Source: Stenocarpella maydis (Eukaryota > Ascomycota > Sordariomycetes > Diaporthales > Diaporthaceae). From it: a stretch of 64,000 nt of DNA. Shown here one piece after another: positions 1 to 11,214 of this stretch; position 1 is the first letter of the stretch; the number at the start of each line of letters is the position of its first letter. The stretch is from the NCBI GenBank assembly GCA_002270565.1, contig NQMI01000020.1, positions 384,921 through 448,920 on the forward strand, written 5' to 3'. Position numbers and translations under genes: made by a program. Under the pieces are notes generated by a model, which saw only the letters and a list, made by a program, of their open reading frames with translations, was not told the DNA's origin and did not search any database.

Positions 1-685
1 TATATTATAAGGAGTATAAACTATTATAAAGGTCTTCTTCATCAGGGTTATAAAAGTTGCATCCTTTATCCGGGTCTTAATCTAGGTTCTGATGAATTTG
101 TGCTATAGAATAGCATTCAGTTCAGCGTGTGTGTGTTTCGGCAGGGTCGCAGTATGGTGCTCTGAGGCGAATTGGGACGATTGACAATGGTCTGGACAAC
201 TTTGTATTGAATTAAGTTGGGCTTCTGTAAGCCCTCCTTATATACCCTCCGACGTCGTCTCACCCCTGGGCACGCTGCGGTAGGCTCTGGTGCAAATTTG
301 CAAATGCCGGAAAATTCGCCCTTCCAACACACCATCTTTGGTTCCAAACAACTAGCCAACCACAGCCCTAGCAATGCCCAAATTAAGTACATACAAACTT
401 CAGAAATCAGGCTATCTAATGCACTAAGTTATATACCTTTTGGGTAAGAAATAAGGGTAATGCAGAGGTCTGAATTAAGGTGCAAATGCAGGCCAAAATA
501 ATCGACTCACGGCCACCAAACTCATCTTGCGTCACGCACGCACTGGGCGTACTTAGCGAAAATCGCCTGACTCGCAAGTCTAGGGTAACTCCTTGCTAGA
601 AAGTCTAGGGTAACTCCTTACAACGAAGTCTAGGGTAACTCCTTGCACGGAGTACCAACGCCCTGCTGAGCGGTTCCGTTTAACA
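1..685 (-). mobile_element. LTR retroelement end (LTR type B, copy 1) plus start of its internal region
   Basis: Read on the minus strand, this is an LTR of about 585 bp (685 down to 101) starting TGTTAAAC and ending CTATAGCA, followed by about 100 bp of internal sequence that runs off the window. The whole block matches 32090-32774 in opposite orientation, with only scattered differences. The LTR contains a TATATAAGG box (about 238-246) and three direct repeats of about 25 bp sharing GGAGTTACCCTAGACTT (about 575-655). It keeps high GC and shows little RIP-type decay, unlike the gypsy element in the middle of the window, so it looks younger. The exact 3' LTR boundary is inferred from the CA end and from equal length in the two copies. 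Confidence 0.8.
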
Positions 686-689
686 ACCC

Positions 690-1420
690 ACTTAAGAAGG
701 AGGATATCCCTAAGTTCTACTAGCTTAATTATAACTTCTCAATCGTGAATCCTCTCCTTCTCATCCATAAGCCCAACAAGGTTACTACTACAAAGGGATA
801 GCCTTATAATGAGAGTACGTTTAGCGCACAAGAAGAAGGAATTCTCACCAGCCATGGGTAAGCCATACTAGGCAAGAAGACAACCTTAATAACTACCAGT
901 CTGGGTAGTAGGGCAGGCAATAAAATAAGGGCAACTATAGCTTCCATATAACGAATTAACTTAGTATTTAAGTAAAATAATAAGACCCTCCAGTCTCTTA
1001 ACCAAAAGGACTCCTATAGCAGGAAGAACTAGTAAGAAGCAGTCCAATAAGACAAGCAGTTAGAGGTAGGGCTTATGAAGCCAGCTACTCGTTAGCTTCT
1101 GAAGCAACATTCTATAGCTATAGCCTCGCTAGCCTTGCTAGCAGCAACAACTATAACACCTAAGCTAGCAGCCAAGAAGCGCCATATAAGGGCTTGTGAG
1201 ATAGTTAACCAGCTGCTATAGGTAGATCTGATTGTAGAGGACCTCATCAGCAACAAGAAGGATACCCAGGAGGAGATTCAGGTGCTCGGATCGGTCAAGG
1301 AACGCCCCATCAGACGAGGAAAGAAGTAGCAAAACACTAAGGCAGAAGAAATTATAGGGGCAAGCTAAAGTAATAATAGTAGTATATGTGTAGCAATAGA
1401 TATATATAGTTAATAACTAT
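690..1420 (+). mobile_element. Relic of a MULE transposon, C-terminal part
   Basis: Forward-strand translation, interrupted by many stops, resembles the C-terminal tail of the MULE at 25552-28549 read on its coding (minus) strand. Shared pieces include a GKKTT...TSLxSRAGNKxRATxAS run near 865-950 and a block near 1200-1290 matching the reverse complement of 25800-25900. Only the 3' half of the element is visible. The right end (about 1440-1480) has a GGTGCACGAGGGG motif similar to one near 2795-2820, which may be a remnant of terminal repeat. It is non-functional; the 5' end was probably cut by the LTR element on its left. Confidence 0.55.
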
Positions 1421-2220
1421 ATATTATTGTTTTGTATGGCGAATGGGTGGTGCAAAAAAAACGTTGGTGCACGAGGGGTACACATTGCCCTGTACCCTCC
1501 GTTTTTTGCCCTGTACCCTCCGTTTTTTGCCCTGCAAATCTCCGATCTCTTGATCAATAGTAGCTGCCGCCCAAAACTCATTGAGCCAAGATTCATGATT
1601 GTCCATATCGACGACAGGTAGTAAGTCGGCAGGGTTCAGAGGCTAATTGCGGCGGAAGGCTGAGAGATGGGACAATTGCAAGTGCGGTGAGGTGAAATGA
1701 AATGTTCTAGGCAGAAGAAAAAACTCGTGCGAGAAACACCAGTTAATATATAGTCGAGTGTGCAAGGGATGAAGTGCAGCATGAGAGCCTCAGGAGGGGT
1801 CAGGCACTTTCTTTCTGACCAATCATGCGTATTCCGACAGCCCAACTTGGCTTAGCGTTGGCAACTCAGGCCAGGGCGGGGCACTTTGACTACCGCCAAT
1901 CATGTGCCGCGAGACATTCCGACATCCAAAAAAGTCCATCCGACCAAAGACCATTGGTCCATAGCCAACAGCCAGAGCTGACAAGTACCCAAGTACTTGC
2001 AAGTCTCCCGAACAAGCCCATCGTTGAGCGTGAGCTTTGGGCGACAAACTTGAATATAAACATGTGATGCCGTTTTGTGAAATGAAAGCAGGAGTATTTG
2101 AGTGACGGTAGTGTCAGACACCCCAACTAATTACTCCGAGTCCTGCTTTGACCCATACCTCTTCGGTTTCACTTAATCAGTGCCACTATCTTCGCCCGCA
2201 GTACGACCTGAAAGCTCGAC
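1421..2220. other. Intergenic, no gene seen; small tandem repeat
   Basis: Several short overlapping ORFs occur on both strands, but none has recognisable family features or a consistent exon structure. A 21-bp unit (TGCCCTGTACCCTCCGTTTTT) is repeated a little over two times at about 1486-1534. Confidence 0.5.
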
Positions 2221-2358
2221 ATGAACACAACAACCACTCTAGAAGCTGGAGCGTGGACGGATGGAACGACTATCAGTCTGGTAATCCTGCTCCTGACAGC
2301 CGTCCTGACTCCCCTGGGTTGGATTGTGCAGAGGTTCTGGCGGGTGCGAGGTCTGTAG
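2221..2358 (+). CDS. Possible 45-residue single-span membrane peptide
   Basis: An ATG ORF encodes MNTTTTLEAGAWTDG, then a strongly hydrophobic stretch (about residues 17-36, rich in Ile, Leu and Val), then a short basic tail and a TAG stop. The pattern would suit a one-pass membrane microprotein. There is no family recognition, no codon-usage test and no clear promoter, and the surroundings are full of transposon relics. It could equally be chance or a gene fragment. Confidence 0.2.
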   Translation: MNTTTTLEAGAWTDGTTISLVILLLTAVLTPLGWIVQRFWRVRGL

Positions 2359-2794
2359 AATAACTTGATATCGCCGTTGAACACCTCAGAATTTAAAGTG
2401 CTAACTGAGACTGGAACAAAAGCTACAGGAGAATCCGCCGGCGGAATCGACGGTGGGGAGCAAGCCGTTCGGAGAGACGCGGTCCAAGATGATTTGGCTG
2501 TTCGTCGTTGCGCTTAGAGCACATCTCACCTTGATAAGAGCTGCTATCTGTGAATAGAAAGTTTTTGTTGGCATGTTTCTTGGCCGTGTACCGTGATTCA
2601 TAGCCTTCAGAAGCAGCGTTATCGACGTGGTGGCTGTTGTCGCTACCGAACTCTATTGCTGTACCTAAGCCGTGCGCTATGCTTTATATACTACCTAGGT
2701 AGATGGGTAGATACTGGATCAGCGCAACGATGGCAATGCTGTATTACGGAAAACCAGCTCAGTATTCCGCACTAAGAGTCTATACTAAGAAACC
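2359..2794. other. Intergenic, nothing recognised
   Basis: Only short unconvincing ORFs are present. Base composition is mixed, and no repeat or RNA gene was seen. Confidence 0.4.
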
Positions 2795-3660
2795 GGGGAT
2801 TTGCAACCCCTGTGCACCAAAATAAACAGTCACCACCCAAATTATATGTACAACAAAAGTTTGACTATATTATACTCTCACGTGAACCACAACCAACCGT
2901 GCTGTTGCCAAATGCTTGAAAGCAGTGAATATGCAAATCTATGGTGTTTTGTCAGTCTATAGCTACCACAATCTCGTCGAGAATAACCTCATCGCTGCCC
3001 TCATCGCCCTCGCCGCCGCTATAAGCCTCGCCGGCGGTCAGCTATACCCATGGCAGCTGGTTAATAGTCTTCTTCCGTCCAGTGCACTGCTCCTTGGCTG
3101 TTGAGGATGCCATCCCGGTAGATTTTTGCTTTTCCGGCTGGTGGTTTGCTTGCCCCGCAAGCTGGTTGGCGGCCGTTTGTGGCGGTGATGTTAGCATTCC
3201 AATCGTCTTGCTACTGCGCCTCTAGGTCCAACTTGAAGTAGTCCGGGACCTCTGATATCGCTATAACGGTTAAAAAGTTTTTTTTTTTGACAAAGGAGGG
3301 TATGTTTTTGATGGTTGATGTATCGATTCTAGTGGTCAGAAGATCTGCACGACCTTGCGTTGGTGTGTGCTTACAGAGTGTACTGGAATGTCAAGGAAGC
3401 GTTATAAAGCAAAGCCTTATCAGCGCTATAGCAATAGTTAGCAAATTTAGGGGTATAATCTCTGATTTTGAAGGTGCATATCTCTAGTTTCTGTAATAAT
3501 CAATACTCTAGAAAATGTTGCTATAGTTTTATATCAGGGCCGTAACTTAAACGTCGGAACTTGTATTTAGACGTAATAAAAACCTCTATATAGTTTACAC
3601 GCCTTCCCGCCTGCATTCCACAAGCAAACCCGGCTACCAGCGCAGGGGTATGCAGAAGCT
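2795..3660 (-). mobile_element. Internally deleted MULE relic
   Basis: The stretch around 2935-3060 aligns by eye with 25750-25900, near the 3' end of the MULE coding strand (both include the words ATGGTGTTTTG and GGCAGCTGGTT or GGCAACTGGTTG). The stretch near 3255-3275 (TATCGCTATAACG) matches 28259-28273 at the other end of that MULE in the same orientation. Both ends are therefore kept and the middle is missing, as in a non-autonomous derivative. A GGGGATTTGCAACCCC motif at about 2794 and a GCGCAGGGGTATGCAG motif near 3641 may be decayed inverted ends. The limits are approximate. Confidence 0.45.
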
Positions 3661-3702
3661 TCATGATTTTCACGACCAGTTATACTATACGCCTGTTGGA
3701 AG

Positions 3703-5392
3703 TCAGGTCTTTAAAACCTTCTTGCCCGCAACAACTGCAGCGTCCTTTGCTGACTTCTTCACCGCATGTGCAGCCGCGCCGTTTGGAGCCTTGGGTCGGA
3801 ATACCAGCGACTCGGCGGGCTGTTTGCCAACCTCTTTGCCCGGGGTTGGCTTAGTGACAGTTGATGCTGAATTCACCGTGATAGACACCGGCTTGTCGCC
3901 CTTCGCGGGCTTGTTGGACGATGGGCTGCCGTGTGCGGAAGTCATTGTACCGGTTCCACGCCCTGCTCCTGTGCCGGAGGGTGGCTTTCCTCCCGACGGC
4001 CCTCCACCCTGACCACCGGGTCCGCCAGATCGACGAGTGGGAGCTCCAGGGCCACCAGGTCCCCCACAGCCACCAGGTTTGCCAGGGTGACCTCTGGGTT
4101 CGCCAGAGCCGCCAAGGGGGCCCTGAGGGCCGCCAGGACCACCGGGCTCGCCAGATCGACCAGGGGGGGCTGCAGGGCCGGCAGATCCCCCGGGTCTGCC
4201 AGGTCTGCCAGGGACTCCAGGCCCGTCTTGGGTACCTCTGGACCCGCCGGAGCCGCCAGGGGTGCCCCGAGGGCCGCCGTGACCACCGGGCGCGCCAGAT
4301 CGACCAGTGTGGGCTCCAGGGCCGCCAGGGCCACCACGGGGTTCTCTGGGTCCACCGGAGCCGCCAGAAGGACCTCTGGGTCCGCCAGAGCCGCTACCCT
4401 GTCCGCCGGGCTTGCCAGATCGACCAGGGGGGGCTCTAGGGCCGCCAGATCCGCCGGGCCCGCCAGGTCCGCCGGGGGGACCTCCGGGTCCGCCGGAGCC
4501 GCCAGGTGCGTGGTTGCCTCCGGGAGGCGGGGATGTTGGCGAATTGTAATTGATCCGGTATTGCGGTCTGTTTGGACGAGTGAGGACGGTGAACTTCTCG
4601 ACTCGTGTGTACGGATGTTCTTCATCTAGGAAATGCCCCCGGTTCATGACCAGGACCGATATCCTGATTTTTGATGTAGTGTTGTTGGGGATTTCATGGA
4701 CGAATTTCTTGTCGATAACGTCGAAGAACCAGTACTTATCCCCGCTTTGCAGTTCGGGGCGACGAGGGATCATGTCGAAGTTCACAAATCGCTCGCCTGC
4801 ACCGAGACCACTACCTGCGCCATCGACGATTCCCAAGTCATAAAGCCTTAAAAAGGCCTGACAGCTGTTTTTATTCTGGTCAGCAGTAGATATCGATTCG
4901 TAGGGTGGGCCGGTAATCAACATACATGAAGTCCCGGCAACCGTCCACGGCATCAGGGTTTTCCCTCGCATACACAAAGTCAAATAAGGTAAGATTCGAT
5001 CGATGCTCCGCTGTACAGTGAGAGGAACGGCCCCGGAGGATCTGCCACCAATCCCGGAGCGTAAGGGTCTTTTTAAGGACGTCAAAGTCAAACGCCGCAG
5101 TGGCTTTGTATGACGACCCCATATATGGCAAAAGTTGAACCTCGAAACGACCATTACCATCATCATCTCCATCCCACTCCATCGAAATTCGCGCCGCCTT
5201 ATGAGGAGGATTAGGGTTTCCTTGCGGGTGGGGCTTGATCTTGAGATTAAAGACAACATGAGGCTTTGGACCACCAGTTTCGAGGAACTCAATGCTGAGG
5301 TGCGGCACGGTCAAATTGGCGACAGCAGCGAGGGAACCAGGAAGCGGATTCATATCGAGGTGGTGACTTAGAAATATTTCAACGTGCTCCAT
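3703..5392 (-). CDS. Collagen-like glycine-rich protein
   Basis: Two exons, 5392-4926 and 4864-3703, are joined by a 61-bp intron (GTATGT...GCTGAC...ACAG) and give about 542 residues. The intron joins two frames exactly: exon 1 ends ...GCRDF and exon 2 resumes CQAFLRLYDL. Residues 1-265 form a non-repetitive domain I do not recognise. Residues about 267-460 are a collagen-like region of GGPGGPP/GGSGGPR-type units (Gly every third residue over long runs, with interruptions). The last 80 residues are Lys/Ala/Ser/Pro-rich. No signal peptide or membrane segment is seen at the N-terminus, so it is probably intracellular. A TATA-like box lies about 142 bp upstream. It sits between transposon relics and an APH-like kinase gene and looks intact. 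Function unknown; a structural or aggregation role would be inference. Confidence 0.75.
3970..4525 (-). repeat. Coding minisatellite of the collagen-like region
   Basis: The DNA encoding the Gly-rich part is an imperfect array of 9-, 18- and 27-bp units built around CCGCCAGGTCCGCC-type words. It opens long spurious ORFs on both strands. Such arrays change length easily, so the copy number may vary between strains. Confidence 0.75.
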
Positions 5393-5534
5393 GATGAAGC
5401 GATGTAGGTTAAAGATAGGAGAATAGGGATATTGGTCTTTTGTGCTTGGTAATTGAGTATGGTAAGGGTTTAAACTTAGAACATGATAGAGAATACATTT
5501 GAATGAGCCAACTTTAGTGCGTCAAACAAGGCGC

Positions 5535-5542
5535 CTTATATA
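5535..5542 (-). promoter_or_regulatory. TATA-like box of the collagen-like gene
   Basis: Minus-strand TATATAAG lies about 142 bp before the ATG at 5392, a plausible distance for a fungal core promoter. It is based on motif and position only. Confidence 0.35.
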
Positions 5543-6594
5543 CTCTGATTTACATTCTTAAATTGAGCATCACAGACATGAATGGATTCTCAAAAGGCAG
5601 AGGGTCGATTCCAAGTATAGAATCTCGTGCCTGTTTTAGAATCTAGACCGTGATATCTTATGATTGGGGTGTGATGAGAGTCTCAGAATCGGTGACCCGG
5701 GCTACACAGGTGTTCTAACTAGGCCGCCAGTGGCCTCAGAGGAGCTCAATGTGACTGTCCACTACGGCGCAGCGAGGAAACATCGAATCAGGTCACGCAA
5801 TATACGGATGTGTGGCTCTTAATGAAGCCATTTTTCGCGGCGCAGTCGTCGAGGAGCAGACTGCCCCGTTCTTTTTCCACCCAACGCGCATGGCCAGGCC
5901 GCGGGGCGGGCCTGATCCGGAGGGGAGGTCTCTCCGACCAGAATTGGTAGGCAGGCTCCCGCTTAAACATTGGAAATGCGGCAGGACTGGCCATTAAGGA
6001 GCAATGTGTGAGTGACAGATAGGACGGCCCAAGCCTTTCAACTACACAAACTTTGGATATCTCTCATAAGACGGCCTAAGATGTGGAACAAGGCCTCTCA
6101 AAGGCACAAGCGGAACCGGGCCGGGGATGGCAAAGCCCTTCTAGCCCTGAGACCTCTGCACTCTCATGTCAGGTTCCGCCCACGAGAGAAGGCGAGATCC
6201 GGGGCCATGTCTGCATGCGTCGAATCCTTCCATGTTGTTGGCAACTTGCCAGTGGTGGCGCAGGGCACAGGACAGCTGTGGCCTATTTTTGGCAAACCAA
6301 GCCAACCAACAGAAAACGATAATGTGATGGGTTTTCGTTTCCCTTATTTTTCTTTTCTTTTCTTTCTCCCTGCTTCTATCTGCGGGGCTGTGCCCCGATG
6401 TCAACTGCATATATGTACCTAAGGTATGTTGGCTGCTGCACATCAAACGAGGGGCCAGCTGATTGGTCAGTCCCACTTTGAGGGGCTGCTGTGCCTCGAA
6501 ACATTCAAAAAGGGACCTCCGCGCACTTCCGTGCCAGTTTCCTGAACATACCTTCATTCGGCCTGTAGTTAATCACCACGATACCGACAACAGC
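5543..6594. other. Intergenic between collagen-like gene and APH-like kinase gene
   Basis: No supported gene is seen. Short ORFs on both strands lack family features. A pyrimidine-rich tract (about 6340-6375) lies upstream of the kinase gene and could belong to its promoter or leader. Confidence 0.45.
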
Positions 6595-7579
6595 ATGGCA
6601 CCAGGCGCGCAGGCCCCATCTAAACGACAAATTGCCTTGAGCTGGCGCGATGAGGACATCATTGCCGTCTTCAGGCAGACCCCCGCACTCAAACCTGACG
6701 GCCATGCCACAACAGGCTTCAGTTTCCCCCTGCAGCAACCCATCGCTCACGTTAAGTTCGGCGTACCATATATACTCAAGCCGGAACTACGAAACCACGA
6801 GTATGTATTTAGAGCCCTAAAGAATATGCCATCAAGCCAGACAAGAGGCATCCATATCCCTGAGGTCTACCGCACACTCGAGAGCGATGGTTACTTCTTC
6901 ATTGTCATGGAATATATCCCAGGAAAGACACTGCAACAGTTAATGGATCAGAATGGTTGGGAATCCCAGAAGGCAGCTCTTACCGAAACTATTGCAAGGG
7001 CAATAAGTCTGCTCATGTCAATACCGGTGCCTCAAGGGCAAAAGCCAGGCCCTGTTGGTGGTGGTCAAATCCGGCATTCACTGTTCAAGAACGACAGATC
7101 CTATTGCGAGTACTCGTCGGTCGATGAACTTGAGAAGCACTTGAATAAAGTACGTAATCAGTAACTATATAGGGACCCTGTCTACCTGTTCAACCTTGGT
7201 CCTAACCGCTGCTAACACGAATACTGCCTAGGTGGCTACCCTCAGAGATAACGCGGCTCCAACCGTAAGGCTTGAGAGGAGCCTTTGCTTCTATTATAGT
7301 GACTTCTATGCCAGCAACTTCATCTTTACCGATGAAGGGGATATCTGTGTCATCGATTTCGACCAGGCTGGGTTTCTGCCTCTTAGCCTTATGTCCTATG
7401 CTCTGGCTGAAAGCCACTGGGTACCTGGACGTTGGGTCGGGGATGTATTGAGGCTGCCTGAGCATAACCTGCCCGCTATGAAGAAAATTCACTATTTCTT
7501 CATGATAGGTGTTTCTGATCTTGGTGAGTTTGGGGATCTGGCCTTTATGCATGTGTACCCCAAAACCGCAGATGGCTAA
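6595..7579 (+). CDS. APH-like phosphotransferase (protein-kinase-like fold)
   Basis: Exons 6595-7149 and 7232-7579 (intron 7150-7231, GTACGT...GCTAAC...CCTAG, phase 0) encode 300 residues, a usual length for fungal APH-type proteins. The hinge-like segment FFIVMEYIPG is at residues 101-110. The catalytic loop reads YYSDFYASNF (Asp209 and Asn214 in the HGDxxxxN position, with His-Gly replaced by Tyr-Ser), and the metal-binding motif is VIDFDQAGF (Asp227/Asp229). The family transfers phosphate to small molecules or acts as uncharacterised kinases; no substrate can be named. I chose the ATG at 6595 because it starts the conserved frame just after the leader. The frame is open further upstream to 6463 without family-like sequence. 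The gene is intact, unlike the polyketide genes to its right. Confidence 0.8.
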
Positions 7580-8147
7580 TGTCAGATGGCGTGCAAAGGT
7601 CTCCCGCGACCTCCTAAGGAAAATAAGCGATAGAGTGGCCCATTTGCCCACGATACAATGGATAGCTGGAATCAGGGAGGTTACATCGGTCCTTACCGCA
7701 GTCAGCATTTCTTAGGAACCACTGTGTACAAGATGAGCACGTCAATGCCCAGGGAATCAAGGGCCCGCGTCACTTGACATTCTAGACAGCGGCATTAATG
7801 CGTCTAACGAATATATTGTTGTACACCGCACAAAACCATCTCCGGGGAATGGCGCCGTAGTACGTGCTGTGTAGGTTTGGTTTCTCAGCATCACAATAGA
7901 AGAGGTGCAGAAGTCAAGGCTGAGCATGAGTACATCCGGAAACCTGGCATTTGGCCGGTCTTCCTGCAGAACCAAGCGTCTGAATAGTGTCAATCTTTCT
8001 TCTCATACTCACAGAAGTAGGATCAAATCATAGGTGGAATTCCATCACCATCGCTCAGCCCAATTATCGGCGTGCTACGTAGTTCTTCACTGTCGAAGCA
8101 AGCAGGAAAGCAGGCAAGCAGCTAGAGAGCACAGATAAACTCACGAT
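7580..8147. other. Intergenic, nothing recognised
   Basis: No convincing coding sequence. A short repeat of GCAGGAAAGCAGGCAAGCAG type lies just upstream of the next gene (about 8100-8120). Confidence 0.4.
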
Positions 8148-9673
8148 ATGGCTATTCCGGCTTTGGATGCCCAAAAATATGGAATCGTGGTGCTCGGAGG
8201 CTCTGGCTATACCGGCACGATGGTTTACATGCGCATCGCGGCCAAGTTTCCGACGAACCTCAGATGGGCAATCGCCAGCCGGTCACTGGAGCGCCTCGAG
8301 AAGGTGGCAGCCAAGTTGAGAAAGGAGTACCCCGATCGAGTACAGCCAGGTGAGAATACGCATTCCATATTTTATCAAAGAGAATAATGTGAGTGCTGAA
8401 TCACCCACAAGACCTCGAGGTTGTTGCGCATGATGATGCGCAGACGCTCGGACAGGTCATTGGCAGGGCCAGTGTTACAGGCTGACTCAGTAGCGTCGTC
8501 TACGTACTGTTGATGGAGACGCTATTATACGGGCGTGCATTAAATAGCGAACTGACTTTATCGACTGGTTTGTTCTGTCTTTGTTTACGAAGCGTCTTAT
8601 TACCTCTAATACTGGTTGGTAGCGCCACAGTTCCTACCTTAGTCCGAGACTGGGTTGCTAAATACCACGAACAAGCTGAGGTATACAGCGTTATGGTGGG
8701 TAATACTACCAATAGTGAACCTAGGATATAGTAGCTAACTGGGTTTATCAACAGTTGATCCACTCTTGCGGGGCAATGACGGGAGAGATGGACCTTTTCG
8801 CCTGCCGGCAGCTCAAGCAAAAGTAGTCGGCGCAGATGGGGAAGATGACGTTGCGAGTGGACGACCTTCAGTAAGTATGCACCAGCCAAAGCTACCTGGT
8901 CTTAAATATTCAAGGGCTAATTGAACATTACTAGTCCCAACGTGAGCGGCGGCACTTTGCGGACGACTCGTGCTCTCTTTTACCAGCGGAGGCCCCAAGG
9001 CCATTGCCGCAGCCGGGGAGCCCTCATTGTTGACGCCAATTCCCTATACAAAACCAATTGAGACCATCCGTGGGTTTCACACACATCCTGTGCTTGGACT
9101 ACTAACACTTTCGTCCCCTCTCCGTGACCAGGCTCGCACTCTTATCAACAGGTCTTGGAGTCTGCTCAATGGGGGGGCCAAAGAGCAGCTGGGGGCCGAA
9201 CTTCCAGTACAACGAGTACTAGAGAGGGCCCATTCCTACTTGGGCGCCATCCTGAACCTCATCCGCTGCTACTTCATTCTCACCATGTTTTTCTTGGTCC
9301 AGTATCCCTGGTTCAAAAGTTTGATCATGTGCTCCGCGCCGGACCTTGGCGCCGGACCGTCCGAGGAGTAGGTTAAGGGCTTGCCCTTCACAGCTGCTGC
9401 TTTTATCGAGGCCGATCCCGCGGTTGAGAGGAATCGGGGCAAAGGATGTCTCATAAAACTGAGGTACAGTGAAGGCAGTTACCCGGTGGCTGCTATGCTC
9501 ATGGCCCAGGCCAGGGGAGCTACACTTCTATACGGTCGGAACCTATTGAGCACCGGGTATCAGGGGCGGATGCCTGACAGCGGGAGTTCTGGGCACCGAC
9601 TTTGTGGGGAGAGCTATATAGGCAGGGCGGCCTCGAGATTGAGACGATTATGGTTGAAAATCTGCAGCACTAA
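8148..9673 (+). pseudogene. Saccharopine-dehydrogenase-like oxidoreductase (trans-acting enoyl-reductase type), broken
   Basis: The N-terminus is typical: MAIPALDAQKYGIVVLGG followed by SGYTG, a Rossmann NAD(P)-binding motif at residues 12-22. A probable first intron starts at the GTGAGA near 8349 and ends near 8410, after which DLEVVAHDDAQTLGQVIG continues the fold. The frame is then lost (TGA at about 8482) and the middle is scrambled. Recognisable blocks return near 8985-9370 (KAIAAAGEPSLLTPI, LLTLSSPLRDQ, YPWFKSLIM), a TAG at 9369-9371 interrupts the frame, and the C-terminus (GTDFVGRA...GLEIETIMVENLQH) is present only after shifts near 9590-9640. Members of this family reduce double bonds or act on lipid or polyketide intermediates. 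It probably belonged to the neighbouring polyketide cluster, and it cannot make a full enzyme. Confidence 0.8.
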
Positions 9674-10634
9674 CTAATTACAGCCTGTCTTTGAGTGTTT
9701 ACCACTGTATAGCGGGAGTCTGAGGGACCGGATTATGTCCAGGGATTAAGACGAAACCACTAGTCAGAGACTATCTTGCATTTCACTGGCTCTCACTCCA
9801 TACCTACATATCCTTCATGGTCTCCCTGCCAGTGACTAACGGAATTGCAACGAATACGTATACAAGGAGGTTTGTATGCTAAATCACATGTGCCCCGTCC
9901 AGGCGCCCGCTCACTACCTAGATATTCTCTAGTACGAAGAAGTCCCATGGCCGAAAATCTCTCTAATTCCCCTTGCGGCCTGACAGATGGTGGCCTATTA
10001 CTTGGTACAAACCGAATCACCGCTATCTGGCTGGCGTGACCCCACCGGCTCGCCGGCTGGCCGACTTATGGTAGTCGTATTGCAGCTGCGGATCACAACT
10101 AGTTCGCTTCCCCCCTTTGCAATCGTTGGTTCTACAACGCACTGTTGGTAGCCGTACTTACATTAATCGGCCATGAGAAATAGCTCCGCTAGACCTTGGT
10201 GGGTGATGATGACCCAGCTGTGTCTTTGCTGGGAGGTCAGGCGTTTTTCCACTTTTGGTTCGGAGCATTGGATTTTGTTTGACGAGCCGAATCACTGATA
10301 AAGCTCGTAATTACCTCATTAATTCCGTAGCGCACAGCCTTTTGCCCATGTTGGCTGCAGCCATGCGGCACAGTCCATTGATAAGCTGCTCCCTGTGCAG
10401 AGCTGCAAATGTAGGGACAGGCAGAGGCATCCCTGGCCAGAATCTTCGGTTCCATGTGCGGAACAGCCTTTAAGATGTGGGAAGGGGGCCGTATTACAGG
10501 CTGCTCTGATGGGCGGGTGAGGCATCTGTTGTGAAATCGCCAGGGCCCTTCACAAGAAAATCATCTTCAATTATCCATTCATCCACCAATCTCCAAATTT
10601 CAAGACAAAACACGAGACCGTCAGGTCAGCAACA
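9674..10634. other. Intergenic, nothing recognised
   Basis: Short ORFs only. I looked for leftover P450 or transporter motifs, as expected in such a cluster, and saw none. Confidence 0.4.
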
Positions 10635-11214
10635 ATGGCTGCACCTCAAACTCCCCTGCTCAAGGTCACCGTGCTCCACTACCGGGACCAGTCGCGCGAT
10701 GAGGAGGCCTGGCTGAAATGGTACAACGAGGAGCAGATTCCTCGGTTTATGCCGGTGGCCCAGAGGAACGGTGTTGAAAGTGTCGAGATTGTGCGTTTTC
10801 CTCTTTCCTTTCGATTACCACCATCCTCATGGAATCCATGAGTCCCACCATTGCATTCTGCCTTGTCCCCCGTTCAACGACTCAGTCTATGGCTCACTGT
10901 TGCCTTCCTCCACGATGTAGTACTTCACCCCCAGTGCCTTCAAGACGCAGTTCCAGGAAGATCTGGACAAGTTGAAGGGAGGGTGTGCGGCCGGCTGGAA
11001 TATGGCGCCCTACGACGCGGCCGTCATTTACTGGACCACGGACCCGCAGAAGATCCGCAACATGCTTACAGACCCGGATTGGGAGGGCAAGGTGACCAAG
11101 TTCGAACAGGGCTGGATTGACCAGACCAAGGTCGACGTGCAGATCGGCACCCAGACGACATATGTCGAGGATGGCAAGATCATCAACACTGTCCCCAAGG
11201 AGTACCCGGCTTGA
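10635..11214 (+). CDS. EthD-domain small protein
   Basis: Exon 10635-10790, intron 10791-10920 (130 bp, GTGCGT...GATGTAG, phase 0) and exon 10921-11214 give 149 residues, the common size of fungal EthD/dimeric alpha-beta barrel proteins. The N-terminus TVLHYRDQSRDEEAWLKWYN is the beta-strand and helix expected for the fold, and FTPSAFKTQFQEDLDKL with the later AAVIYWTTDP complete it. Such proteins act as small cyclases, dehydratases or monooxygenase-like enzymes in fungal polyketide clusters. The position between two polyketide-associated pseudogenes supports a former role in the pathway (inference). No stop or shift was found, so it may still be expressed or may simply not yet have decayed. 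Confidence 0.8.

Noticed and set aside
3921..4629. Long plus-strand ORFs opposite the collagen-like region
   Set aside because: They arise from the GC-rich repeat array read on the other strand, and the minus-strand gene explains the region with an intron and a non-repetitive N-terminal domain.
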